Below are positions 9,612 through 17,457 of a stretch of 64,000 bases of DNA, one piece after another. The first letter of the stretch is position 1, and every line of letters begins with the position of its first letter. The notes below the pieces were generated by a model. That model made no database searches. It was not told where the DNA came from and saw only the letters and a list, made by a program, of their open reading frames with translations. The position numbers and the translations under genes were made by a program. This DNA is from CAYNHZ01 sp964397445 (GTDB taxonomy: Bacteria; Bacteroidota; Bacteroidia; Bacteroidales; UBA932): positions 372,001 to 436,000 of the forward strand of contig CAYNHZ010000002.1 of assembly GCA_964397445.1 (NCBI GenBank). Reading direction: 5' to 3'.

Positions 9612-10667
9612 TTATCTCTCTTTATACATTGTGTTATAATAATTCTGGTAATCACCTGATGTTACATTATCCAACCATTGTTGATTATCCAGATACCATT
9701 TTATAGTCCTCTCTATCCCCTCTTCAAACTGTAAAGAGGGCTCCCAACCAAGTTCGTTTTTGAGCTTGGTAGAGTCAATTGCATATCTCAAGTCGTGACC
9801 GAGTCTATCTGTTACATAAGTGATCAATTTATCAGATGTTCCTTCTTGATTTCCAAGCAATCTGTCTGCAACCTTTATCATCACCTTGATGAGATCTATA
9901 TTCTTCCATTCGTTAAATCCACCGATATTATATGTATCCCCAACTTTACCTTTATGGAATATCAAATCGATCGCCCTTGCGTGGTCTTCCACAAAGAGCC
10001 AATCTCTCACATTCTCCCCTTTACCGTAGACAGGAAGTGGTTTTTGATGGCGTATATTATTGATAAATAATGGAATCAACTTTTCAGGGAATTGGTATGG
10101 GCCATAATTATTGGAACAATTTGATATCTTAATCGGAAGGGAAAAAGTGTCGTGATATGCCCTTACAAAATGATCTGATGAAGCTTTCGATGCCGAATAT
10201 GGGGAGTGAGGATCATACTTGGTGGATTCATAGAAAAAGGTATCAGGCTTTGAAAGTGAACCATATACCTCATCTGTAGAAACGTGGTAAAAAAGATGGT
10301 TCTTGAGCTCTTTTCCCCAGAAAGCCTTAGCTTGGTGAAGAAGAATGAGTGTCCCGATTACATTGGTTTTTGCAAATGAGATGGGATCTGTTATACTTCT
10401 GTCAACATGACTTTCTGCAGCAAGATGGATGATAGCATCAACCTCATATTCTTTCAATGTTTCCTGAACTTTCTTTTGATCACAGATGTCCCCCTTTACA
10501 AATACATAGTTTTTTGCACTCTCTATATCTCTCAAATTGGATAAGTTACCTGCATAGGTCAGAACATCGTAATTGATTATTTTATATTCCGGATATTTAT
10601 TAACAAAAAGCCTTACGAGGTGGGATCCAATAAATCCTGCTCCGCCGGTAATCATTATATTCTTCAT
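9612..10667 (-). CDS. rfbB: dTDP-glucose 4,6-dehydratase
   Basis: A short-chain-type dehydratase converting dTDP-glucose to dTDP-4-keto-6-deoxyglucose with bound NAD. I start it at the ATG at 10667 (351 residues) because MKNIMITGGAGFIGSHLV puts the Rossmann GxxGxxG right at the N terminus; a 14-residue upstream extension lacks family character. The catalytic YSASK motif, HLAAESHVDRSI, the STDEVYG strand and NIGG are all present. It is the first gene of an rfbBA pair, divergent from the GH109 gene. Confidence 0.95.
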   Translation of the reverse strand: MKNIMITGGAGFIGSHLVRLFVNKYPEYKIINYDVLTYAGNLSNLRDIESAKNYVFVKGDICDQKKVQETLKEYEVDAIIHLAAESHVDRSITDPISFAKTNVIGTLILLHQAKAFWGKELKNHLFYHVSTDEVYGSLSKPDTFFYESTKYDPHSPYSASKASSDHFVRAYHDTFSLPIKISNCSNNYGPYQFPEKLIPLFINNIRHQKPLPVYGKGENVRDWLFVEDHARAIDLIFHKGKVGDTYNIGGFNEWKNIDLIKVMIKVADRLLGNQEGTSDKLITYVTDRLGHDLRYAIDSTKLKNELGWEPSLQFEEGIERTIKWYLDNQQWLDNVTSGDYQNYYNTMYKER

Positions 10668-10706
10668 ACAATAAATAGTTAGATTAAATTGATAGATTGT
10701 CTTTCG

Positions 10707-10714
10707 CAAAAATA
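10707..10714 (-). promoter_or_regulatory. Bacteroidota -7 promoter element for rfbBA
   Basis: On the minus strand this reads TATTTTTG, matching TAnnTTTG, and ends 39 bases before the rfbB start codon. The -33 element is not evident. Confidence 0.4.
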
Positions 10715-10736
10715 GTTTAATTAAATCAATTAATAT

Positions 10737-10744
10737 TAAATTTG
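10737..10744 (+). promoter_or_regulatory. Bacteroidota -7 promoter element for the GH109 gene
   Basis: TAAATTTG matches TAnnTTTG and ends 18 bases before the ATG at 10763. It lies back to back with the rfbBA element in the 95-base divergent gap. Confidence 0.4.
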
Positions 10745-10762
10745 TGACAAATATTTAAAGCT

Positions 10763-12130
10763 ATGTATAAAAATATAATTATTTTATTTGTAATTCTTTG
10801 TACACTAAGTTGTACAACAGATAAGAACATAATCTCATTTGATGAGCCTGTAAGGGGTGTCGGTCAAAAAGATGTTATTTCACTTGCTCTCCCTCCAATT
10901 GACACTGTAAGAGTTGGTTTCATCGGACTTGGAATGCGCGGACCAGGTGCTGTTGAGAGATTTACATATATTGATGGGGTAAAAATTGTTGCTCTATGTG
11001 ATATTGAGCCTGAAAGGGTTGATAGTTGTCAAGCTATCCTTTCAAGGGCAGGATTGCCTCAAGCAGTGGGGTATTCAGGAGATGCTCAAGTATGGAAAGA
11101 GCTTTGTAATCGTGATGACATAGATCTGGTTTATATTTGTACAGATTGGCTAAATCACACACCTATGGCTCTTTATGCGATGGAACAAGGGAAGAATGTA
11201 GCCTGCGAAGTTCCGATTGCAATGACTCTTGAAGAGTGTTGGGCATTGGTCGATATGGCAGAGAAAAAACAGGTTCATTGTATGCAATTGGAAAATTGTT
11301 GTTATGACTTCTTCGAAATGAGCGTTTTGAATATGGCTCAGAAAGGGCTTCTCGGTGAAGTAATGCACGTAGAAGGTGCTTATATTCACGATTTGAGGTA
11401 TCTCAACTTTTTAGATCCAAAGGATGGGGGGTATCACGATTGGTGGAGGCTTCGTTACAATGAGACACATACAGGAAACCCCTACCCTACACATGGTCTT
11501 GGACCTGTTACTCAAGTACTTAATATAGGCAGAGGTGATCGTATGGAGTATCTCGTTTCACTCTCATCAGATCAAGCCGGGATGACTGAGTATGCAAAGA
11601 ATAAATTTGGAGAGGGATCAGAGTATGCAACTTATCCCTACAAATTGGGGGATATGAATACAACTCTTATCAAGACAGCTAAGGGTAAAAGTATTATGAT
11701 TCAACACGATGTGACTTCTCCAAGACCTTATAACAGAAAATTCGCAGTGAGCGGGACAAAAGGGTATGCGGAGAAGTATCCGAGACCTGGTATAGCACTC
11801 GATCCTAAAGCTCACTCATTTTTACAACAAGAGCAATATGATAGTCTTATGCAAGTATATGAACATCCTATTACAAAGGAGGTTGGAGAACTTGCTCGTA
11901 AAGTTGGCGGACACGGAGGGATGGACTTTATAATGGATTATAGATTAATTTATTGTCTAAGGAACGGACTACCTCTCGATATGAATGTATATGATGGGGT
12001 TGAGTGGTGTTCTGTAACTCCTCTTTCGGAAATATCGGTTAATAATAATAGTGCTCCGGTAAAAATGCCCGATTTCACAAGGGGTGGATGGAAAGTATTG
12101 AACGGTTACTCACACGCTATTGCAAAATAG
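10763..12130 (+). CDS. GH109-type NAD-dependent glycosidase lipoprotein (alpha-N-acetylgalactosaminidase family)
   Basis: A 455-residue Gfo/Idh/MocA-fold protein. After a lipoprotein signal (lipobox TLSC, Cys near residue 17) comes a Rossmann domain with VGFIGLGMRGPGAV. The central part has GGYHDWWRLRYNETHTGNPY, PTHGLGPVTQVLNIGRGDR and, near the C terminus, GGHGGMDFIMDYR. These are the signatures of CAZy family GH109, whose characterised members cleave terminal alpha-GalNAc by an NAD-dependent redox mechanism, rather than of ordinary sugar dehydrogenases. It is probably anchored to the envelope. Its 3' end overlaps the convergent NahK-like kinase by 14 bases. The substrate could be another alpha-linked sugar. 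Confidence 0.85.
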   Translation: MYKNIIILFVILCTLSCTTDKNIISFDEPVRGVGQKDVISLALPPIDTVRVGFIGLGMRGPGAVERFTYIDGVKIVALCDIEPERVDSCQAILSRAGLPQAVGYSGDAQVWKELCNRDDIDLVYICTDWLNHTPMALYAMEQGKNVACEVPIAMTLEECWALVDMAEKKQVHCMQLENCCYDFFEMSVLNMAQKGLLGEVMHVEGAYIHDLRYLNFLDPKDGGYHDWWRLRYNETHTGNPYPTHGLGPVTQVLNIGRGDRMEYLVSLSSDQAGMTEYAKNKFGEGSEYATYPYKLGDMNTTLIKTAKGKSIMIQHDVTSPRPYNRKFAVSGTKGYAEKYPRPGIALDPKAHSFLQQEQYDSLMQVYEHPITKEVGELARKVGGHGGMDFIMDYRLIYCLRNGLPLDMNVYDGVEWCSVTPLSEISVNNNSAPVKMPDFTRGGWKVLNGYSHAIAK

Positions 12131-13184
12131 TCTCCATAGATTGGAGTAATCGATATTGAGCATAAGTCCTGATCAAATTATGATTGGGACTTTTTATTTT
12201 ATAATATTTATCTCCGTCAATATAATCCATCAGAAATCTGAGAACCTGTTCAAAGGTGATGTAAATAGGTGAAAATGGGAGATATCTATGTTCGGCCTCT
12301 GTTAAAAAACTATTAGCCTGAGACAGATACCCTTTTTTGAAAGCATCATACATATTAATATCCATAGATACATTCTCTAAGTTTTCATCATCTTCAAGTC
12401 CTGTATTTGAATAGGATCGAATGGCATCTCCAAAATCATATAGTGCAGGGGCTTTCAATACGGTATCAAGATCTATCACACACAATACATTGTCATTTTT
12501 ATCAAATAAGATATTACTGATTTTGGTGTCATTGTGGGTAAAACGAGTGGGGATAATTCCAGACTCTATCAAACTATAAAAAGAGAGCATCTTCTCCCTT
12601 CGAGACTCCACCCATTCTATCTCTTTTGATACCTCTTTGACCCTAAAAACAGGATCTCTAAGGATAGTCTCATCCCATTGTTTAAATCTATGCTTAATAT
12701 TATGAAATCCGGGCAATGTGTCCTCCAAATCCCCATTAAAATCTGACATCATATATTGAAATTTGCCGATTCCTACCCCCCCCTGCTCGGCCAAATATGT
12801 GGTAGAGGCTGATGAGTAAGATATTGTATCTTCAATAAATAATGTTGCTGTCCAATAATTCCTCTCCAAGAGGTTATCCTCCAAATAATAGAGCATTCCA
12901 TCTTTTGTTAAAACCACTGTAAGTGACTCTCTCAAGGGATCTCCACCAATCTCTATTATTTTAGATTTAAGGTGGGTAGTCACTTTAAAGATATTGTCCA
13001 TCATTGCTGGAATATTTTTAAAGATATTCGAATTTTTTCTCTGCAAGATGTATCGTAAATCGGATTTATCTATTGTGACTACAAAAGTATCATTTATAAA
13101 CCCCTCGCCGAGTCGAGAAACATCTTTGACCTTCCCAACAAAATCAAATTGATTTGCTATCTTGGTTAATCTCTCTTTTTCCAT
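12117..13184 (-). CDS. N-acetylhexosamine 1-kinase-like phosphotransferase
   Basis: A 355-residue aminoglycoside-phosphotransferase-fold kinase. It contains LGEGFINDTFVV at the nucleotide loop, RFTHNDTKISNILFD (catalytic loop with Asp), VIDLDTV (metal-binding Asp) and YDFGDAIRS. The spacing and the C-terminal PNHNLIRTYAQYRLLQSME follow bifidobacterial NahK, which phosphorylates the anomeric OH of GalNAc or GlcNAc, so an anomeric hexosamine kinase is the best guess. It is the last gene of a minus-strand sugar operon and converges on the GH109 gene, whose expected product is GalNAc. The exact sugar is inferred. Confidence 0.75.
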   Translation of the reverse strand: MEKERLTKIANQFDFVGKVKDVSRLGEGFINDTFVVTIDKSDLRYILQRKNSNIFKNIPAMMDNIFKVTTHLKSKIIEIGGDPLRESLTVVLTKDGMLYYLEDNLLERNYWTATLFIEDTISYSSASTTYLAEQGGVGIGKFQYMMSDFNGDLEDTLPGFHNIKHRFKQWDETILRDPVFRVKEVSKEIEWVESRREKMLSFYSLIESGIIPTRFTHNDTKISNILFDKNDNVLCVIDLDTVLKAPALYDFGDAIRSYSNTGLEDDENLENVSMDINMYDAFKKGYLSQANSFLTEAEHRYLPFSPIYITFEQVLRFLMDYIDGDKYYKIKSPNHNLIRTYAQYRLLQSMETILQ

Positions 13185-13196
13185 ACCTAAAACTGT

Positions 13197-14555
13197 TTAT
13201 AAGTTAGTTATCCATTGATAAATAATGGACAATGCCTCTTCCGAGAATGTCTCCTCTATTATGCTGTACTCAGAAATATCACCTGTCTTGGAGTGTTGAA
13301 ATAAATGATTTAATCCATTTAAGTATTTGATAGTTACATTCTTATTTCCACCCTCTTGTGCAGCCTTCTGTATTGCAGGAAGATTCAATGAAGCTATTAC
13401 TTGAAGGTCGTTTGTACCATTTAGGGCAAGGATTGGAAGTGAAGTATTCCTTATAGCCTCTTTAGGAGAGAACCTGATAAAATAGTACATCCACTCATTT
13501 ATCAACTTCATCACAGATTTCTCAACAAGGTCACTCTCCATTGTAGGATTAGATGCAGTTATCATCTTGATTAAGTTATCTTTAAGGAGTTGATCATTGT
13601 CTTTTGAGGATGTAATAAGATTGAAAATGGCACGATTTGAAGCGATCACCTTTTCTATGGAAGATTCATCCATCCCGGAAGTTTTACCTATTGCCATCTG
13701 TTGAGATAATAATATAGTATCACCTCTTACCCCTGTTCCAGCAAGTGAGATAACAAAATCACATTTTTTATCGCGTGAGGCAATTATAAAGGCGATAGTT
13801 CCCCCTTCACTATGGCCACACAAACCAACCTTTGAGATATCTTCTCTGCTTTTTAGGTAATCAACCGCTGCCAATGCATCATAAGAGAGATCGTCAGTAG
13901 TACCAGTAAGACCATTTGTTTGAGATTTTCCAACTCCCCTATCATCATATCTTAATACGGCTATCCCTTTGCGAGTGAGATAGTCAGCAATCACCTTGAA
14001 TGGTTTATGCCCCATAATCTCCTCATCTCGATTCTGCGCACCACTTCCGGAAATCAATACTACCCCTGTAAACTTTCCTCCCCCTTTAGGGATGGTCAAA
14101 GTCCCTGCAAGTTGGATATGATCTCTATCGTTGGTAAAAACAACCTCCTCCTCAATGTATGGATATGGAGGGATTGGTTCCTGCGGACGAATTAGTGGTG
14201 GAATCTCACTTCTGATAAGGGATATCGGTGCCTTTATGGCATATTGCTCGAAATCACCGAGTATACCGGTTTTAATGTAAATTCCATCAACAGTCATCTT
14301 TAATAGTGGAGAGTAGAGATGGAGTGAAATACCGTCAAATTTAACCGTATCTATTTTAAAATTATTTATCCCTTGAGTTGGGACAGTCAGTGTTGCACTA
14401 TATGTCCCTTTCAAATCCCCTTCAGATATGTTGAAATAAATATCAAGGGTGTTCCCCATCACATTCAAAGAGGCTTTCCAAACCCCGTTAATTGTTTGAG
14501 AAAACATTGAAACTGAGAAAAATAATAGAAATAATAACACTAAACACTTTTTCAT
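13197..14555 (-). CDS. Secreted alpha/beta hydrolase
   Basis: A 452-residue exported hydrolase. A signal peptide (about 1-20, ending SVSMFSQ) is followed by a beta-rich N-terminal domain (about 20-115) and an alpha/beta hydrolase domain (about 135-450). The oxyanion region is LISGSGAQNRDEE, RYDDRGVGKS follows, and the nucleophile is S249 in GHSEGG. The late ALNGTNDLQV supplies the probable acid and GLNHLFQ the catalytic His. Such proteins are common in Bacteroidota as esterases or acyl-peptidases; the substrate is not known. It sits 12 bases upstream of the kinase gene in the sugar operon. Confidence 0.85.
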   Translation of the reverse strand: MKKCLVLLFLLFFSVSMFSQTINGVWKASLNVMGNTLDIYFNISEGDLKGTYSATLTVPTQGINNFKIDTVKFDGISLHLYSPLLKMTVDGIYIKTGILGDFEQYAIKAPISLIRSEIPPLIRPQEPIPPYPYIEEEVVFTNDRDHIQLAGTLTIPKGGGKFTGVVLISGSGAQNRDEEIMGHKPFKVIADYLTRKGIAVLRYDDRGVGKSQTNGLTGTTDDLSYDALAAVDYLKSREDISKVGLCGHSEGGTIAFIIASRDKKCDFVISLAGTGVRGDTILLSQQMAIGKTSGMDESSIEKVIASNRAIFNLITSSKDNDQLLKDNLIKMITASNPTMESDLVEKSVMKLINEWMYYFIRFSPKEAIRNTSLPILALNGTNDLQVIASLNLPAIQKAAQEGGNKNVTIKYLNGLNHLFQHSKTGDISEYSIIEETFSEEALSIIYQWITNL

Positions 14556-14588
14556 AATAGTAAAATTTATAATATAATATACTAAAAA

Positions 14589-16016
14589 TCAATTAATTTC
14601 AAAAATCTCTCCTGAACACCCCTTTACCATTAGATTGATCATCGATTTAGAACGGCGACAATCTCCATTATCTATTCCAAAATAGTCAAATGCGTGGGTT
14701 GGAATATTTACCCCTATCGACTTATCTTCAAAAGAGAAGTTTACTACACATACATACAAGCTGTTGTTATAAAACCTCAGAAATGCAAAATGGGTATTGG
14801 GATCAAACATATCCGAATGGGGATTGGCATATTCGAGGTCAAAGGTCGATCCAAATTTAAAAGCATCAATATCGGTCGCTTTCGAAAATAGATCTCTGTA
14901 AATCTCAAGTAATCTGATCTCTTGCTGGGTAAGATATTTCTGCTCATTGCCCCCTTTCACCCCTCGCAACCATCTCGATATATTTGAAAGTGAACAGTAA
15001 TCGTAAATCGAAGTGCGTCCATCAACCCCACTATACCCCTCACTCTCCATCCCATTCTCTCCAAATTCTTGACCGAAATAGAGCATAAAAGGGGATTTAT
15101 TAAAAAACAATGAGACATAAAGTGCTGGAAGGGCATAAAAAGGATTACCCAAAAAGAATTTTGAAGCGATCCTTTGTTCATCGTGATTTTCAAGAAAATT
15201 AAGCAATCTATCTTGAGAGGAACCATTTTGCTGCCATTGAGAGGTGAGTGTAAATGCCCCCCTTTTATTGGTCAGAATATCCCTCAGAGTGTCATAAAAT
15301 CCCGATTTATCATATAGATAATCAAAATTGCAATACTCAATAAATCTACCATAATTGTCACGCTGATATGCCTCTCCAATAAAAATGATATCTGGATATT
15401 TTGCCTTTACCTCCCCTATACACCATCTCCAGAAATCAAATGGGACAAGTTCCACCATATCACACCTAAATCCGTCAATTTTCTTATCTGCCCAAAACAA
15501 GAGTATATCTCTCATCTTAATCCAAGTATCACGATTGGAGTAATTCAGCTTGACTGTATCACTCCAATCGCCATCATATATTTTTCCCGGATAAAAATTG
15601 AGATCGGTAAAATTATCTGTTTCTGAAAAATAACTTCTTGACAAATGGTTTGGAACAAAATCTATAATTACACCAACTTCCTGATTATGGACTCTTTGTA
15701 CCATTGAATCAAACTCTGACATCCTATTTGAAGTTGAGGTTGAAAGGCAAGGATTTACATCGTAGTAGTCCTTGATTGCATAAGGAGAACCTGCCTCCCC
15801 TTTAACCCCTTCATCTCCCTTAGTTGCGTGACGAAGGATACCTGTGAACCAGATATAAGAGACAGATAACTTTTTTATCGATTTTATTACATCATCATCA
15901 ATAGAATCAAATTTCCCTGATCCGTTCTGAACAAAACTTCCACTATTGATACAATTCACATTATTATTAGCGAAGACCCTTAGTAGAAGTTGATATATGA
16001 TGAATTTACCAGTCAC
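14589..16016 (-). CDS. Alpha-amylase family GH13 enzyme (cytoplasmic)
   Basis: A 475-residue GH13 TIM-barrel enzyme. The four conserved regions are visible: VIIDFVPNH, GFRCDMVEL (nucleophile D186), FIGEAYQ (acid/base E215) and FLENHDEQR (D279). There is no signal peptide, so it likely acts on imported or stored alpha-glucan. The start is a GTG inside the 3' end of the phosphofructokinase gene (11-base overlap); no suitable ATG lies nearby and the N-terminal KFIIYQLL strand is needed for the barrel. Translational coupling with phosphofructokinase is likely, linking glucan breakdown to glycolysis. The subfamily cannot be fixed. Confidence 0.88.
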   Translation of the reverse strand: MTGKFIIYQLLLRVFANNNVNCINSGSFVQNGSGKFDSIDDDVIKSIKKLSVSYIWFTGILRHATKGDEGVKGEAGSPYAIKDYYDVNPCLSTSTSNRMSEFDSMVQRVHNQEVGVIIDFVPNHLSRSYFSETDNFTDLNFYPGKIYDGDWSDTVKLNYSNRDTWIKMRDILLFWADKKIDGFRCDMVELVPFDFWRWCIGEVKAKYPDIIFIGEAYQRDNYGRFIEYCNFDYLYDKSGFYDTLRDILTNKRGAFTLTSQWQQNGSSQDRLLNFLENHDEQRIASKFFLGNPFYALPALYVSLFFNKSPFMLYFGQEFGENGMESEGYSGVDGRTSIYDYCSLSNISRWLRGVKGGNEQKYLTQQEIRLLEIYRDLFSKATDIDAFKFGSTFDLEYANPHSDMFDPNTHFAFLRFYNNSLYVCVVNFSFEDKSIGVNIPTHAFDYFGIDNGDCRRSKSMINLMVKGCSGEIFEIN

Positions 16017-17256
16017 AGAATGGTTCCCAATTCAAAATTTTATAAAAATCGTAATCACCCGGATACTGAATATATTGCTTAGCAGCTTTATAATCATCTT
16101 GTGTGATGTAATGAAGTTCATATTTGAAAATATTCCGAACTTTCTCACGAGATACATCTACTAATCTTGGGGGGATTTTACCACTCTTTGGATCTTGTAA
16201 ATCTTTAAGGTACAAAGGCGTTCCGATACCTAATGCGTTGATGTAAATCATACATCCGGTCTCTCCTTGTGAAAACAATTTCCACACCCCAAAAGCAAGT
16301 TGTGAACAATATGTCAAGTCGAATGATACAGGGGTATGACACCTCACATCATAACCTATCTCAATAGGTCTTGTCTTAACATTTAAACCTAAAGCCTTTA
16401 GTCTGTTCTCAAGTACAGTATTGAATATCTGAGCTTTAGAAACTTTACCGAGTTCAGGATGGCCGTGTGCATCAAAAGAGAAAACAACACCGGTGCTTTT
16501 AAGATCCTCATCACTTAGAAGATGAAATACCCCCTCGGATATGAGAACTCCTCCATAAGAGATATTCATTATTTTTCTTTTAACTATAGAGGATATCGCC
16601 AATCTTACGATTTTATCGATTGTTGCTTCCGTTTTATTAAACATCTCAGGGATAACAACCATCGGATAGTGACAAGAAGCGCCTATTCCTAAGGTTAAGT
16701 GCCCTGCAGATCGCCCCATTGCCGAAACTAAAAACCAAGTTCCGCTTGTCCTTGCATCTTCATAAACAATGGTAGCTACTCGAGTCCCCTCCGATTTGGC
16801 AGATTGGTACCCGAAAGTGGGTTGATTGTTTGGTAAAGGTAAGTCGTTATCAATTGTTTTTGGAACATGTATGTTTTGAATCGGAAGATTGTTGACTTGA
16901 AGATATTTTGCAATTCTATTTGCTGTCGAAGCTGTATCGTCACCACCGATTGTTACAAGAAGTTTTACATTATTATTTTTAAAAAAATTAACATTAAAAT
17001 TCTTCTCAAAGTCTGTTTCGGATGGCTTATATCTACTCATCATCAGATAAGATCCGCCCCTATTGAAAATAGAATCTGCCAAAAAGAAATCAAAATCGGT
17101 ATAAGATGGTGATTCTGTAAAAATAGCTTCATACCCACCATGTAATCCAATGACTCTATAACCCCTTGATATAAATATCTTTGCTATTGTTCCAACTACC
17201 GTATTAATACCTGGTGCCGGTCCCCCTCCTGCTAAAATTAAAATTGATTGTGACAT
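16006..17256 (-). CDS. Pyrophosphate-type 6-phosphofructokinase
   Basis: A 416-residue phosphofructokinase of the long PFP-like clade, phosphorylating fructose 6-phosphate in the cytoplasm. LAGGGPAPGINTV forms the phosphate-binding N terminus. The phosphoryl-donor motif is IGGDD (D106, D107), where ATP enzymes have GGDGS, and the catalytic motif is PKTIDND (132-138), where ATP enzymes have PGTIDND. Both substitutions are established markers of pyrophosphate use, so this is probably PPi-dependent and reversible. It is the first gene of a four-gene minus-strand operon. Confidence 0.88.
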   Translation of the reverse strand: MSQSILILAGGGPAPGINTVVGTIAKIFISRGYRVIGLHGGYEAIFTESPSYTDFDFFLADSIFNRGGSYLMMSRYKPSETDFEKNFNVNFFKNNNVKLLVTIGGDDTASTANRIAKYLQVNNLPIQNIHVPKTIDNDLPLPNNQPTFGYQSAKSEGTRVATIVYEDARTSGTWFLVSAMGRSAGHLTLGIGASCHYPMVVIPEMFNKTEATIDKIVRLAISSIVKRKIMNISYGGVLISEGVFHLLSDEDLKSTGVVFSFDAHGHPELGKVSKAQIFNTVLENRLKALGLNVKTRPIEIGYDVRCHTPVSFDLTYCSQLAFGVWKLFSQGETGCMIYINALGIGTPLYLKDLQDPKSGKIPPRLVDVSREKVRNIFKYELHYITQDDYKAAKQYIQYPGDYDFYKILNWEPFCDW

Positions 17257-17277
17257 ATTTCTTTATTTATAATTGTG

Positions 17278-17285
17278 CAAATTTA
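17278..17285 (-). promoter_or_regulatory. Bacteroidota -7 promoter element for the phosphofructokinase operon
   Basis: On the minus strand this reads TAAATTTG, matching TAnnTTTG, and ends 21 bases before the start codon at 17256. The remaining bases up to ligA are AT-rich with nothing else I can support. Confidence 0.42.
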
Positions 17286-17435
17286 CCACTTATTATTTAT
17301 AATTTAATAACCATTTACAATTATCAATATATTTATTTCACCTCTCTGAATCGAGTATATATTAAAATTGGTGATTTTTGATAATGATGGAGTAAGTTTT
17401 TCCCTCATAATATCAATAAAGGTTCAAATTATTAG

Positions 17436-17443
17436 TACTTTTG
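17436..17443 (+). promoter_or_regulatory. Bacteroidota -7 promoter element for ligA
   Basis: TACTTTTG matches TAnnTTTG, 14 bases before the preferred ATG at 17458. It lies inside the longer upstream reading frame, which favours the downstream start. The -33 element is weak. Confidence 0.42.
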
Positions 17444-17457
17444 TAAGTTTTATTATT

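Noticed and set aside
10763..12130. Ordinary Gfo/Idh/MocA sugar dehydrogenase
   Set aside because: The central and C-terminal motifs (PTHGLGPVTQ, GGHGGMDF) are those of the GH109 glycosidases.
17368..17457. N-terminal extension of LigA from the upstream start codon
   Set aside because: The 30 extra residues are hydrophobic and unlike any ligase N terminus, and they overlap a promoter element; the ATG at 17458 gives the standard length.
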